DNA of 64,000 nt from Caviibacterium pharyngocola (GCF_002795405.1 NZ_PHGZ01000020.1:91626-155625); one strand, 5' to 3'; positions 14,774 through 24,834 are shown, counted from the stretch's first letter. Notes: generated by a model not told the origin, from the sequence alone. Program-made: numbers and translations.

Positions 14774-16678
14774 ATGAGCGTATCGGCGCATTCGGCGGAA
14801 CACGCAGAAACAGCAAAAAGTGCGGTGGATTTTTCGCAAGATTCTGCGCTAAAAACCACCGCACTTGAAAAGCTGAATTCGGTTTTCGGCTACCAATCCT
14901 TCCGCAAAGGGCAGCAAGAGGTGATTCACGCCGCCTTAAATAAACAAGACAGTCTTGTGGTAATGGCGACGGGAAACGGAAAATCCCTGTGCTATCAAAT
15001 TCCTGCGCTTTGTTTTTCCGGCTTAACCTTGGTGATTTCGCCTTTGATTTCATTAATGAAAGATCAAGTGGATCAACTGCTTACCAACGGAATCGCCGCC
15101 GATTATCTCAATTCCACCCAAACCTTCGAACAACAGCAACAAGTGCAAAGCATGGCGATGTCAGGACAACTGAAGTTGTTGTATTTATCGCCGGAAAAAA
15201 TCACCACGCAAAGCTTTTTCCATTTTATTTCCCAATGCCAAGTCAGTTTTATCGCTATTGACGAAGCCCATTGTATTTCCCAATGGGGACACGATTTTCG
15301 TCCCGAATATACCCAGCTCGGCGGGCTGAAAAGCTGCTTTCCCGACGCGCCGATTATGGCGCTGACCGCCACGGCGGATGAAACCACAAGGCGCGATATT
15401 TTATTTCACCTGAAATTACAAACGCCGCATATTTATATCGGCAGTTTCGATCGTCCGAATATTCGTTATATGTTGGTGGAAAAATTCAAACCGATGGAGC
15501 AGCTTTGCCAATTTGTGCTCGGACAAAAAGGCAAAAGCGGCATTGTGTATTGCAACAGCCGCAATAAAGTCGAACGTATCGCGGAAAGTTTGCGCAAAAA
15601 AGGCGTGGCGGCGCAAGCCTATCACGCCGGAATGGATAACGCCCTGCGTGAGCGGGTTCAGCGAGATTTTCAACGCGATAATGTGCAAGTGGTGGTAGCG
15701 ACCATCGCGTTCGGAATGGGTATTAATAAATCCAACGTGCGCTTTGTCGCCCATTTCGATTTGCCGCGCAGCATTGAAGCCTATTACCAAGAAACCGGAC
15801 GTGCCGGACGCGACGATTTACCGGCGGAAGCAGTGCTATTTTATGAGCCCGCCGATTACGCGTGGTTGCAAAAAATGCTGCTGGAAAAACCGGAAACGCC
15901 GCAACGTCAAATTGAGCAACATAAATTGCAAGCTATCGGCGAGTTCGCCGAAAGCCAAACCTGCCGGCGTTTGGTGTTGCTGAATTATTTCGGCGAAATG
16001 CGGCAAACGCCTTGCAATAACTGTGATATTTGCTTGGATCCGCCGAAAAAATATAACGGCTTAATCGACGCGCAAAAAGTGATGTCGGCGGTGTATCGCG
16101 TCGGGCAACGTTTCGGCGTGCATTATGTGGTGGCGGTTTTGCGTGGTTTGCAAAATCAAAAGATCAAAGACAACGGTCACGATACACTCAGCGTGTTCGG
16201 CATCGGGAAAGATCGCAGCAAAGAATATTGGCAATCGGTGATTCGTCAGTTGGTGCATTTAGGTTTGCTCCGCCAAGTGGTGGATCAATATAACAGCACG
16301 TTACAACTCACCGAAAACGCTAAGCCCGTGTTGCGCGGAGAATGTGAATTAGAACTGGCAACGCCGCGAATTTCATCCGTCATCACGCGCACGGCGGAAA
16401 AAAGTGCGGTGGTTAATTACGACAAAGATCTGTTCGCGCGCTTGCGTTTCTTGCGTAAACAAATCGCAGATAAAGAAAATATTCCGCCCTATATTGTGTT
16501 TAACGACGCGACTTTGCAAGAAATGGCGCAATATCAACCGACCACCGCAAGGGAAATGTTGCAAATCAACGGCGTCGGTTCGATTAAATTGGAACGTTTT
16601 GCCCAACCATTTATGACGATTATTCGCGAACACAAAGCGGCGCATCGCACCGACGCGCCCGCATTCGAATTACACTGA
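14774..16678 (+). CDS. recQ: ATP-dependent DNA helicase RecQ
   Basis: This 634-residue 3'-5' helicase acts in recombination and fork repair. Motifs in order are: motif 0 FGYQSFRKGQQ (38-48), Walker A ATGNGKS (65-71), Walker B IDEAHCISQWGHDFR, SAT-like ALTATAD, QETGRAGRD, the RQC zinc cluster (C-RRLVLLNYFGE---CNNCDIC) and a C-terminal HRDC domain. The first 33 residues are a low-conservation extension. Within them an inverted pair of uptake signals forms a long hairpin (14818-14866). The ATG directly abuts the cyaY stop. Confidence 0.96.
   Translation: MSVSAHSAEHAETAKSAVDFSQDSALKTTALEKLNSVFGYQSFRKGQQEVIHAALNKQDSLVVMATGNGKSLCYQIPALCFSGLTLVISPLISLMKDQVDQLLTNGIAADYLNSTQTFEQQQQVQSMAMSGQLKLLYLSPEKITTQSFFHFISQCQVSFIAIDEAHCISQWGHDFRPEYTQLGGLKSCFPDAPIMALTATADETTRRDILFHLKLQTPHIYIGSFDRPNIRYMLVEKFKPMEQLCQFVLGQKGKSGIVYCNSRNKVERIAESLRKKGVAAQAYHAGMDNALRERVQRDFQRDNVQVVVATIAFGMGINKSNVRFVAHFDLPRSIEAYYQETGRAGRDDLPAEAVLFYEPADYAWLQKMLLEKPETPQRQIEQHKLQAIGEFAESQTCRRLVLLNYFGEMRQTPCNNCDICLDPPKKYNGLIDAQKVMSAVYRVGQRFGVHYVVAVLRGLQNQKIKDNGHDTLSVFGIGKDRSKEYWQSVIRQLVHLGLLRQVVDQYNSTLQLTENAKPVLRGECELELATPRISSVITRTAEKSAVVNYDKDLFARLRFLRKQIADKENIPPYIVFNDATLQEMAQYQPTTAREMLQINGVGSIKLERFAQPFMTIIREHKAAHRTDAPAFELH
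14818..14866 (+). repeat. uptake-signal hairpin inside the recQ 5' coding region
   Basis: AAGTGCGGTGG pairs with CCACCGCACTT, extended inward by TTTTT/AAAAA and CGCA/TGCG with one bulge and two unpaired bases. It has the shape of the USS terminators elsewhere in the window but lacks a following T-run and encodes residues 15-31 of RecQ. Confidence 0.75.
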
Positions 16679-16715
16679 ACCGCTTAACTTAAAGTGCGGT
16701 GAAATTTTCTCGCGT

Positions 16716-17342
16716 TTATTGCGGCGGCATTACCGGTTTGGTGGCTTGCAAGCAAGGATATAACCGGTTCATTTCCTCCGACCATTGACGCAATTCGTCC
16801 ATCGCCGCATATTCCGCCGCGCCGGTGACATTGGCGCGAAATAGCAAGAAATCAATCATACACACCGTGTATAACGTGCCGATGTTTAATTTGGTGCCGA
16901 ATTGTTTCAATGTTTGCGCGATAAGCGTTAAAGTGCGGTCGTTTCGTTGCATAATTTGTTGATGACGCCCAACCCACCATTCGTTTTCCGGACGAAACAT
17001 TCTTTCCGGCAGCACCAAACCGACCAAATTTTCCAACACACCTTCTGCCAACGCATACAAATTCAGCACTTGCCAACGGCTTTCGCCTTGCGGGAACAAG
17101 GTCGGCTGCGTGCCGATAGCGTCCAAATACTCGGCGATAATTTGACTATTATATAACCATTCGCCGTTATCAAGCTGCAATGCCGGCACTCTACCCAACG
17201 GGGTGTCTTGATTGTGCGGCGAATCGGCGGAAAAGGCGCGCGTGACCAATAATAATTCGATTTGATCTTGCAAATGGTGATAATGCGCCACGGCGCGTAC
17301 TTTGCGCACGAAAGGGCTGGTGGTGGAATACCAAAGTTTCAT
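16716..17342 (-). CDS. glutathione S-transferase family protein
   Basis: This 208-residue protein has an N-terminal thioredoxin-like domain, MKLWYSTTSPFVRKVRAVAH, and GRVPALQLDNGEWLYNSQII, where the conserved cis-Pro and the glutathione-binding Ser region are recognisable. An all-helical C-terminal domain follows. The catalytic Ser or Cys near residue 9 (TSPF) is the usual position. The substrate is not known. The ATG at 17342 follows AGGAGG closely; seven extra codons upstream are not needed. It lies between recQ (convergent) and ilvC. Confidence 0.85.
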   Translation of the reverse strand: MKLWYSTTSPFVRKVRAVAHYHHLQDQIELLLVTRAFSADSPHNQDTPLGRVPALQLDNGEWLYNSQIIAEYLDAIGTQPTLFPQGESRWQVLNLYALAEGVLENLVGLVLPERMFRPENEWWVGRHQQIMQRNDRTLTLIAQTLKQFGTKLNIGTLYTVCMIDFLLFRANVTGAAEYAAMDELRQWSEEMNRLYPCLQATKPVMPPQ

Positions 17343-17365
17343 TTTTCCTCCTGACAAAAACAAAA

Positions 17366-17390
17366 AAGCCGGTCTTTGCGACCGGCTCGG
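17366..17390 (-). terminator. ilvC rho-independent terminator
   Basis: On the minus strand AGCCGGTC and GACCGGCT pair around GCAAA, followed by a T-run. It lies just after the ilvC stop and before the GST gene's ribosome site. Confidence 0.85.
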
Positions 17391-17400
17391 ATAAAGTGTC

Positions 17401-18882
17401 TTAACCTTGTGAAGAAATACGTTTCATATCTGTCATATAACCGCGTAATTCTTGACCGATTAATTCAATCGGATGATTGCGAATCGCGTCGTTCACATCG
17501 CGTAATGTCACGTTGTCGATTTCGCTTGCCGGTGTCGGCTCACCTAAATCGCCGCGTTCAAGGTTCGGGATAATGTCTTTCGCCAAAATCGGAGTAGCGA
17601 CATTTGCGAATAAGTAGTTACCGTATTCCGCCGTATCGGAAATCACCACGTTCATTTCATATAAACGTTTACGCGCAATGGTGTTGGCGATTAACGGTAA
17701 TTCGTGTAATGATTCGTAGTATGCGGATTCTTCATAAATACCGGATGCCACCATTGTGTCGAAGGCTAATTCTACGCCCGCTTTAACCATTGCCACCATT
17801 AATACGCCGTTATCAAAATATTCTTGTTCGCTGATTTTGATACCGTCCGCTTTCGGTGCATTTTCAAAGCCGGTTTTGCCGGTTTCTTCGCGCCATTTTA
17901 ATAAATTCGCGTCACCGTTCGCCCAGTCTTCCATCATCACACGAGAGAATTCGCCGCTGATAATGTCATCCATATGTTTTTTGAACAAGAAATCCAATTT
18001 GTCTTTAATTTGTTCGGAAAGTTCGAAAGCGCGTAATTTTGCACTGTTGGACAAACGATCCATCATTAACGTGATACCGCCTTGTTTTAAGGCTTCGGTG
18101 ATGGTTTCCCAACCGTATTGAATTAATTTGCCCGCATACGCCGGATCTTTGCCGTCCGCCACCAATTTGTCGTAACAAACGATAGAACCCGCTTGCAACA
18201 TACCGCAAAGAATGGTTTGTTCGCCCATTAAGTCGGATTTCACTTCCGCCACGAAAGAAGATTCCAACACGCCCGCACGATGACCGCCGGTTGCCGCAGC
18301 CCACGCTTTCGCAATCGCCATACCTTCGCCTTTCGGGTCGTTTTCAGGGTGAACTGCGATCAATGTCGGCACACCGAAACCGCGTTTGTATTCTTCACGC
18401 ACTTCCGTACCCGGACATTTCGGCGCCACCATTACAACCGTGATGTCTTTACGAATTTGTTCGCCCACTTCCACAATGTTCAAACCGTGCGAATAACCTA
18501 ACGCCGCACCTTGTTTCATTAAGCCCATTACATCGGCGATCACTTTGCTGTGTTGTTTATCCGGCGTTAAATTGATCACTAAATCCGCGGTCGGAATCAA
18601 TTCTTGATAAGTACCGACCACAAAGCCGTTTTCCGTTGCACGTTGGAAAGACGCGCGTTTTTCCGCGATAGCTTCCGGACGTAGCGCATAGCTAATATCC
18701 AAACCGGAATCGCGCATATTTAAACCTTGGTTCAAACCTTGTGCGCCGCAACCGACGATAACCACTTTTTTGCCTTTTAAGAAATTCGCTTCATCGGCAA
18801 ATTCTTCGCGATCCATAAAACGACAGCGACCTAATTGATCTAATTGTTGACGTAAATTCAATGTGTTGAAATAGTTAGCCAT
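17401..18882 (-). CDS. ilvC: ketol-acid reductoisomerase, class II
   Basis: This 493-residue enzyme isomerises and reduces acetolactate or acetohydroxybutyrate, the second step of valine and isoleucine synthesis. It has the long class II form with a duplicated C-terminal domain. The NADPH site is [20 protein letters not shown] with ALRPE after beta-2, and the metal site includes [13 protein letters not shown]. The ATG at 18882 is preceded by AAAGGA; an upstream in-frame extension to 18990 lies in the promoter. It is divergent from ilvY, its activator. Confidence 0.96.
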   Translation of the reverse strand: MANYFNTLNLRQQLDQLGRCRFMDREEFADEANFLKGKKVVIVGCGAQGLNQGLNMRDSGLDISYALRPEAIAEKRASFQRATENGFVVGTYQELIPTADLVINLTPDKQHSKVIADVMGLMKQGAALGYSHGLNIVEVGEQIRKDITVVMVAPKCPGTEVREEYKRGFGVPTLIAVHPENDPKGEGMAIAKAWAAATGGHRAGVLESSFVAEVKSDLMGEQTILCGMLQAGSIVCYDKLVADGKDPAYAGKLIQYGWETITEALKQGGITLMMDRLSNSAKLRAFELSEQIKDKLDFLFKKHMDDIISGEFSRVMMEDWANGDANLLKWREETGKTGFENAPKADGIKISEQEYFDNGVLMVAMVKAGVELAFDTMVASGIYEESAYYESLHELPLIANTIARKRLYEMNVVISDTAEYGNYLFANVATPILAKDIIPNLERGDLGEPTPASEIDNVTLRDVNDAIRNHPIELIGQELRGYMTDMKRISSQG

Positions 18883-18995
18883 TTTTAATCCTTTGTTACT
18901 CTTTGTTGATGAGGTTGTGTTTGCATATTGTGTTGTAATGTCAAAGATTATACGCTTTTTAAACATTGCGTAAATTGATATTATTGACATTTAAT

Positions 18996-19012
18996 GTTGC
19001 GTTTTTTGCAAC
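18996..19012. promoter_or_regulatory. candidate IlvY operator
   Basis: GTTGC-GTTTTTT-GCAAC is a 5-base-arm inverted repeat of LysR T-N11-A type in the 181-base divergent region between ilvC and ilvY. IlvY of enteric bacteria binds here in the same arrangement; the assignment is positional. Confidence 0.5.
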
Positions 19013-19063
19013 GTAGAGGCAAAATTTCTCAGCAAAAAACCACCGCACTTTAAGGCTTACACG

Positions 19064-19942
19064 ATGAATTTTAATGATCTCAATCTATTTATTCACTTAG
19101 CGGAAAGCAAAAATTTCAGCAAAACCGCCGCGCAACATTATATGTCGCCGTCAACCCTCTCCCGCCAAATTCAACGAATGGAAGAAGAACTCGGACAAAT
19201 TTTGCTTTTACGTGACAATCGACAAGTTTCGTTAACCGAAGCGGGCGAGACTTTCTTACGCTTCGCCCAACAAAATTGGCAACAATGGCAACAACTGAAA
19301 CAATCTTTCACCTCTGCACAACAAGAACTTAGCGGAGAATTACGCCTGTTTTGTTCCGTCACCGCCGCCTACAGCCACTTGCCGAGTTTATTGGAAAAAT
19401 TCCGCGCCCATTATCCGAAAGTGGAAATTCAACTCACCACCGGCGATCCGGCAATGGCGGTGCAACTCATTCAGAATCAACAAGTGGATCTCGCCTTAGC
19501 CGGCAGACCGGCGAATTTACCGAATAACCTGATTTTTCATTATATCGACGATATTACCCTTTCGTTAATCGCCCCGCGCGTGGCGTGCACGGCAACGCAA
19601 CTGTTGCAACAAACCCCGACAGATTGGCAAAAAATTCCGTTTATCTTGCCGGTGGAAGGCCCGGCGCGGCAACGAATCGACCAATGGTTTCGGCAAAAAA
19701 ACGTGAAACATCCCACGGTTTACGCCACGGTTTCAGGACACGAAGGCATCGTTTCAATGGTCGCTTTGGGTTGCGGCGTGGCAATGTTGCCCGATGTGGT
19801 GATCAAAAACAGCCCGCTCAACAGCCAAATCTCCACCTTATCTCTCGACATTCCGGTCGAGCCGTTCGATTTAGGCATTTGCGCGCAAAAGAAATGTTTA
19901 AATCTCCCGTTAATTCGTGCATTTTGGCAAATGTTAGGGTAA
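19064..19942 (+). CDS. ilvY: LysR-type activator of ilvC
   Basis: This 292-residue LysR protein has helix-turn-helix NFSKTAAQHYMSPSTLSRQI and RQVSLTEAG at the end of the DNA-binding domain, then an effector domain. Its divergent position beside ilvC and the length fit IlvY, which activates ilvC when acetolactate or acetohydroxybutyrate accumulates. An uptake signal lies in its leader (about 19041) and another just after its stop (about 19943). Confidence 0.93.
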   Translation: MNFNDLNLFIHLAESKNFSKTAAQHYMSPSTLSRQIQRMEEELGQILLLRDNRQVSLTEAGETFLRFAQQNWQQWQQLKQSFTSAQQELSGELRLFCSVTAAYSHLPSLLEKFRAHYPKVEIQLTTGDPAMAVQLIQNQQVDLALAGRPANLPNNLIFHYIDDITLSLIAPRVACTATQLLQQTPTDWQKIPFILPVEGPARQRIDQWFRQKNVKHPTVYATVSGHEGIVSMVALGCGVAMLPDVVIKNSPLNSQISTLSLDIPVEPFDLGICAQKKCLNLPLIRAFWQMLG

Positions 19943-19978
19943 AGTGCGGTGTAATTTCGCAATGTTTTTGGATGAAAT

Positions 19979-20851
19979 ATGTTAAAAGGCGTCGGTTTTT
20001 CTTTATTCGCTTCCGTATTATTCGGCTATATTTATTATTTTTCCACCTTATTACTGCCTTTAAGCGGCGAAGATATTTTCGGCTATCGCGTTATTTTCAC
20101 CGTGCCCTTCGTCGTCGCAGCGGTATTTATCTTTCGCCAAAAACATATGCTGATCAGTCATCTAAAACGTATCAAACGACAACCTTGGCTGTTTTTGGTC
20201 TTTTGTTTTAACGGCGCAATGATGGGCTTTCAAATGTGGTTGTTTTTATGGGCGCCGAATAACGGCAGCGCCCTCAGCGTCTCCCTCGGCTATTTGCTTT
20301 TGCCGTTGGTATTAGTGTTATGCGGACGCATTTTTTTCAACGAACATATTTCCAAACTGAAATTCATCGCCATTATTTTCGCCGCAATCGGCGTCACATC
20401 CAACATCGCCCTCAAAGGCGGATTATCTTGGGAAAGCCTCGCCGTCTGCGGCTATGCGCTGTATTTCATTATTCGAAAACAACTGAAAATGACCGACATC
20501 GCCGCCTTCGCCCTCGAAATGCTCACCACCTTACCGATTTGCATTTACTTCGCCTCGCAAGTGGATATTCCCAGCGTTCAACTCGCCAACGAACACATCG
20601 TCGGGCTGTTATTTTTACTCGGATTACTCAGCGGCGTAGCGTTCAACTCCTACATCGCCGCCAGCAACATCCTCCCGATTAACTTGCTCGGCTTATTAGG
20701 CTACGTCGAACCCATTATGATGCTCATCGTCGCCCTCATCATCGGCGAAAAAATCGACGCAGAAACCTACCCGCTGTTTGTGTGTTTGATGATTGCGATG
20801 GGGTTTGTTTTGTTAGACGGCGTATTAAAAATAAAAAATAACAGGACTTAG
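19979..20851 (+). CDS. rarD: EamA/RarD-family transporter
   Basis: This 290-residue membrane protein has about ten hydrophobic helices with an internal duplication. The FGYIYYFSTLLLPLSGEDIFG opening and GYRVIF match RarD proteins, DMT-superfamily exporters named for a chloramphenicol-sensitivity phenotype; its physiological substrate is unknown. It follows ilvY closely (36 bases) and ends one base from the end of the convergent deoR-type gene, with no terminator between. Confidence 0.82.
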   Translation: MLKGVGFSLFASVLFGYIYYFSTLLLPLSGEDIFGYRVIFTVPFVVAAVFIFRQKHMLISHLKRIKRQPWLFLVFCFNGAMMGFQMWLFLWAPNNGSALSVSLGYLLLPLVLVLCGRIFFNEHISKLKFIAIIFAAIGVTSNIALKGGLSWESLAVCGYALYFIIRKQLKMTDIAAFALEMLTTLPICIYFASQVDIPSVQLANEHIVGLLFLLGLLSGVAFNSYIAASNILPINLLGLLGYVEPIMMLIVALIIGEKIDAETYPLFVCLMIAMGFVLLDGVLKIKNNRT

Positions 20852-20852
20852 T

Positions 20853-21608
20853 TTAAACTAACGCCAGTTTGAACGAACCTTCTTCAAGTTCTTTTTTATC
20901 CTCGGGAGCTAGTCCTTTATCGGTAATCACGTCGGTGAATTGATTTAATCCCAATGCACAAAATAAAGAATATTTTCCGTATTTACTGCTATCCGCAACC
21001 AATACGCGTTTTCTGGCGTTTTGCTGCAAATATCTTTTCAAATAGGCTTTTTCTTCCGTCGGAGCCGTCACACCGCGAGCTAAACTCCACGAGTTACAGC
21101 TAATAAAGGCTATATCAGGATTTAGATTTTGTAAAAACGTTAATCCGTGATTACCAATACAAGATTGGCTACTATTGTCTATCCGCCCGCCCGTTAAAAT
21201 CAGCTCGATTTGTTTATATTCGGAAAGCAGCAAGGCAATATGCAAATCGGTCGTCACCACCCGCAACGGCATATGCGCGATTTTCTTTGCAATGCATAAT
21301 GTTGTCGTTCCGGCATCCAATACCACCGAATCTCCCGCAGAAATCAACGAAACCGCATACTCGGCAATACAATCTTTTTCGACGATTTGGCGATATTGCT
21401 TTTCATTGGTTGTCGGCTGAAAGGGAATAAATTGATTTAAACTCACCCCACCGTGCGTACGAATAATCGAACCTTCTTCATTTAATTTAATCAAATCACG
21501 GCGAATTGTCGCGGGCGAAGAATTTGTAACTTTAACCAACTGCTCGACAGTCGCGATATTATGGCTTTTTAAGAACAACATTATTTGTTCTAGGCGATCT
21601 TGGGACAT
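20853..21608 (-). CDS. DeoR-family regulator of the acid-sugar island
   Basis: This 251-residue protein opens with a DeoR helix-turn-helix (ATVEQLVKVTNSSPATIRRD, with EEGSIIRTHGGVSL) and has the sugar-phosphate sensing domain with DAGTTT, TDLHIA and GGRID. The family represses sugar catabolic genes until a phosphorylated intermediate binds. It is the last gene of the minus-strand cluster (21799-30261), transcribed the same way but separated by a terminator, so it is the natural candidate regulator. It ends one base from rarD. Confidence 0.88.
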   Translation of the reverse strand: MSQDRLEQIMLFLKSHNIATVEQLVKVTNSSPATIRRDLIKLNEEGSIIRTHGGVSLNQFIPFQPTTNEKQYRQIVEKDCIAEYAVSLISAGDSVVLDAGTTTLCIAKKIAHMPLRVVTTDLHIALLLSEYKQIELILTGGRIDNSSQSCIGNHGLTFLQNLNPDIAFISCNSWSLARGVTAPTEEKAYLKRYLQQNARKRVLVADSSKYGKYSLFCALGLNQFTDVITDKGLAPEDKKELEEGSFKLALV

Positions 21609-21761
21609 AATGGTATTCCATTCAGTTATTTATTATTAGTAATGATTTATTTTAGTATAGTTAAATTTCTTATAAATTGAGTATAGGTTCATCATATAAA
21701 CATATCAATAATATGTTTAAAAAATTAGGATCTTTTACAGATATTAAATAATTTTTGATAA

Positions 21762-21790
21762 AATGCCCATTTATAATCTAAACGGGCATT
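21762..21790 (-). terminator. terminator after tctC
   Basis: On the minus strand AATGCCC and GGGCATT pair, followed by TTAT and a weak T-rich run. It lies between the tctC stop and the deoR-type start and would end the transport transcript. Confidence 0.65.
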
Positions 21791-21798
21791 AATTTAGG

Positions 21799-22779
21799 TT
21801 AGTTATTAACTAAATCTTTATTGTCTTCAAACATTTTTAACGTATTATTTAAATGTTCAATAAGTGCTTTGGAACCGACAAATGTAGGAGATACGCTATA
21901 AGCTTCTTCGGTTTTTTTGCGGAATTCCTCTTTTTCCGTTACAGCCTGAATAGCTTTTTCCATTTTTTCAATAATCTTTTGATCCGTGCCTTTCGGGAAA
22001 CTTAAGAAATAATATCGTTGAGCAGTCCAATCGAAACCTTGCTCTTTAGCAGTCGGAACATTAGGAAATAATTTATTTCTGTGATCACTGATAACAGCTA
22101 AAGGTAAAAAATCACCGGAATCAAAATAGGATTTCATTACACCGTAAGGATTTACATTAGTGTCGATTTTACCGGCTAATAAAGCAGCATTTCTATCACT
22201 ACCGCCACCGGCATCAACAATATTAAAGTCAATCCCTGTCTGAGTTTCTAAAACACGCCCTAAGAAATATGAATATCCGCCGACTGATGATGCATAAACA
22301 AGTTCGCCCGGACGTTTTTTCGCCGCATCCACTAAATCATTTAGATTTTTCAGTCCGCTTTTAGCATTAACCGCTATCACATAAGAATCATCAACGATTG
22401 TTGCGGCAACAGGATCTAATGCTTCGTGAGCTTGATTTGATAATCCGACAACCTTATTCGTTAACATAGATTCGTGAAAAAATAATGCCGTATAACCGTC
22501 CGGTTTCGCACTGGCTACTTGTTTCATTCCGGCATTTCCATTTGCACCGGAAACATTATTCACAATAATTCTCGCTCCTAATTCTTTTTCTAAATGATTC
22601 GCTAAATTACGTGCGTGAAAATCCGTATCGCCGCCCGCACCAAAAGGTACAATTAATGTGATAGTTTTTTGTGGCCAATTATTTTCCACTTGAACGGAAA
22701 TATTTTCTGTTTTCTTATCGCAAGCCGTCAGGCTTACACCCAAAATACCGGCACATAAAACACTTAATAATTTTTTCAT
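21799..22779 (-). CDS. tctC: TctC-type substrate-binding lipoprotein
   Basis: The product has 326 residues. The N-terminus MKKLLSVLCAGILGVSLTAC has a lipobox LTAC, so the protein is lipid-anchored in the periplasm, where members of the Bug/TctC family bind carboxylates. The fold signatures ITLIVPFGAGGDTDFHARNL, NVSGANGNAG, AKPDGYT and SVGGYSYFLG are present. It is the third gene of a tctBAC set and delivers substrate to TctAB. Ligand is unknown; the neighbouring enzymes suggest a sugar acid. Confidence 0.88.
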   Translation of the reverse strand: MKKLLSVLCAGILGVSLTACDKKTENISVQVENNWPQKTITLIVPFGAGGDTDFHARNLANHLEKELGARIIVNNVSGANGNAGMKQVASAKPDGYTALFFHESMLTNKVVGLSNQAHEALDPVAATIVDDSYVIAVNAKSGLKNLNDLVDAAKKRPGELVYASSVGGYSYFLGRVLETQTGIDFNIVDAGGGSDRNAALLAGKIDTNVNPYGVMKSYFDSGDFLPLAVISDHRNKLFPNVPTAKEQGFDWTAQRYYFLSFPKGTDQKIIEKMEKAIQAVTEKEEFRKKTEEAYSVSPTFVGSKALIEHLNNTLKMFEDNKDLVNN

Positions 22780-22789
22780 AGAAAACTCC

Positions 22790-24292
22790 TTATTTAATTG
22801 ATTGTTTCTTTTTAAGTTGATTTCTTACTGCAAACACAATAACAAGTGCGGTAAGAATAAAGAAAGTTACTGCGATAGGCGCTTTAAAAAACTCGGTGAA
22901 ATCGCCACGTGAAAACATTAAACCGCGTCTTAAATTTAGCTCAGCTAACGGACCGATAATAAATCCTAAGATAAATGGTGCAGCAGGAATGGAAAGTTTG
23001 TAAAAACTAAACCCTATTACCCCGAATAATACTGTCGCCCAAACATCAAAGAAATTGTTTCTGACACCGAATGCACCGATTACACAGAATAAAAAAATAG
23101 CAGGAAGTAAAAAATGTTTTGGAATGGCTAAAATCTTAGTAAAGATTCTTAATCCATAAAATTCCATTACAAACATTACTATCGCACCAAAAAACATTGC
23201 GGAGAAAATCGCATAAACAGTACTGACGTTTTCAGTAAACATTAACGGTCCCGGAATAATGCCGTGTAATGTTAATCCGCCTAATAAAATCGCCGTCACC
23301 GTATCGCCCGGAATACCAAGAGCTAATAAAGGAACTAAAGCACCGCCGATAGCCGCATTATTTGAAGCTTCCGATGCAACAATTCCATCCATAATTCCCG
23401 TTCCGTATTTTTCCGGATATTTGGATGTTGATTTAGAAACCGTATATGCCATTACATTAGCCGCACCGCCGCCTATACCGGGTAAAATACCAATTCCAGT
23501 ACCTAAGGATGACGAAACAATGAAATTCTTAGTTTGCCCAAAAAATTCTTTAAGAGAAAATCCTAACCCTTTTTCCATTCTAATCGCAGTAATTACTTGC
23601 GCATTTTGTCTTTCTGCTTTTACCGTATCCGCTTTAGCAATAATTTCATTAATCGCAAATAAACCGATTAGCACGGGTAATACATCAAAGCCATAGGCAA
23701 TTTCTTCTGATCCAAAGGTAAAACGATTAACCGAAGCAATACTATCCATACCGACAGTTGCAAACATACATCCCATTAATCCGGAAATAAGCCCTTTCCA
23801 AATATTATCGCCGGATAATCCGACTAACATACTTAATGAAAATAGCGCCACGGCAAAGTATTCATAGGCACCAAATTTAATAGCGATTTTGGCAAGCACC
23901 GGTGACAAAAAAACAAGGACTATCGTAGAAAAAATCGTACCTAAAAAAGAAAAAGTTACACCGACACCCAACGCTTTAAATGCCTGATTTCTTTTAGTCA
24001 TCGGATAACCGTCGAAACAAGTCGCAATAGATGAGGGTGTTCCCGGAATACCGGTTAAAATTGCAGTAATCAAACCGCCTGAAATACCACCGATATATAA
24101 TGCAATAAGCAAAATAACCGCCATATTAGGATCTAATGCATAGGTTATCGGCAAAAATAATGCCAGCGCCATTGTGGCGGATAATCCCGGAACAGAACCA
24201 AAAATAATACCGACAAATACACCACCTAACAGACATAACATACCGGTCATTGTAAATAAGGAAGATATTCCTTGAGCAAATAATTCAAACAT
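22790..24292 (-). CDS. tctA: TctA large membrane subunit
   Basis: This 500-residue protein has many hydrophobic segments and the TctA pattern: GSVPGLSATMALALFLPITY, ALYIGGISGGLITAILTGIP, and GIPGDTVTAILLGGLTLHGI, the duplicated glycine-proline loops. It is the ion-coupled permease of the tripartite tricarboxylate transporter. Spacing is 10 bases to tctC and 10 bases from tctB. A Hin-type uptake signal is in its last codons (22843-22851). Confidence 0.92.
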   Translation of the reverse strand: MFELFAQGISSLFTMTGMLCLLGGVFVGIIFGSVPGLSATMALALFLPITYALDPNMAVILLIALYIGGISGGLITAILTGIPGTPSSIATCFDGYPMTKRNQAFKALGVGVTFSFLGTIFSTIVLVFLSPVLAKIAIKFGAYEYFAVALFSLSMLVGLSGDNIWKGLISGLMGCMFATVGMDSIASVNRFTFGSEEIAYGFDVLPVLIGLFAINEIIAKADTVKAERQNAQVITAIRMEKGLGFSLKEFFGQTKNFIVSSSLGTGIGILPGIGGGAANVMAYTVSKSTSKYPEKYGTGIMDGIVASEASNNAAIGGALVPLLALGIPGDTVTAILLGGLTLHGIIPGPLMFTENVSTVYAIFSAMFFGAIVMFVMEFYGLRIFTKILAIPKHFLLPAIFLFCVIGAFGVRNNFFDVWATVLFGVIGFSFYKLSIPAAPFILGFIIGPLAELNLRRGLMFSRGDFTEFFKAPIAVTFFILTALVIVFAVRNQLKKKQSIK

Positions 24293-24302
24293 ATTTTTCT
24301 CC

Positions 24303-24779
24303 CTAAAATAATATTCCCGAAGGCATTGTTAGATTGAGATAATAACTAAATATAAAGTACGCTATTACCGGTAATACGACTGAAAAGACTGCATAAACCC
24401 AATATTTTTTATGAATATATTGCGGAGTAAGGAGAATGGATAAACCAAACAAGAAAGGGATTGATGTGATAATAAAGCCTATATATTGCATTAATAATAC
24501 ATAGACGAAAATCAAAACAATAACTGCAAAAATTCTTTTCCAATCCGTTTCCTTGTTTTCTATATTTTGAGTCACTTTCTTAATCTTATTTGCTGATGTA
24601 ATCAGTAAAATCAAAGAAGTAATCAATAAAAATGAACCGTAAATTTTTGGCATAAAATCCGCTTCAACACTGACTAAATCTTTTGTCTCAATTAGAAAAG
24701 CATTGGTTAGATAAAATAATGCAACAAGAAAAAAGATAAATCCTGCTAAAAAGTTTTTATCAAAGAAATACTTTTTCAT
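24303..24779 (-). CDS. tctB: TctB small membrane subunit
   Basis: This 158-residue protein has four predicted helices with the TctB-like middle VEADFMPKIYGSFLLITSLI. The ATG at 24779 follows GGAGG with the right spacing; the longer frame to 24899 overlaps the upstream alcohol dehydrogenase gene and is rejected. TctB is the poorly conserved small subunit of the tripartite transporter and is recognised largely by context. Confidence 0.85.
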   Translation of the reverse strand: MKKYFFDKNFLAGFIFFLVALFYLTNAFLIETKDLVSVEADFMPKIYGSFLLITSLILLITSANKIKKVTQNIENKETDWKRIFAVIVLIFVYVLLMQYIGFIITSIPFLFGLSILLTPQYIHKKYWVYAVFSVVLPVIAYFIFSYYLNLTMPSGILF

Positions 24780-24834
24780 ACAACAACCTCCATTTAGTAT
24801 TGGGCTATTTATCATTGAAATAACCCCACAGTCT

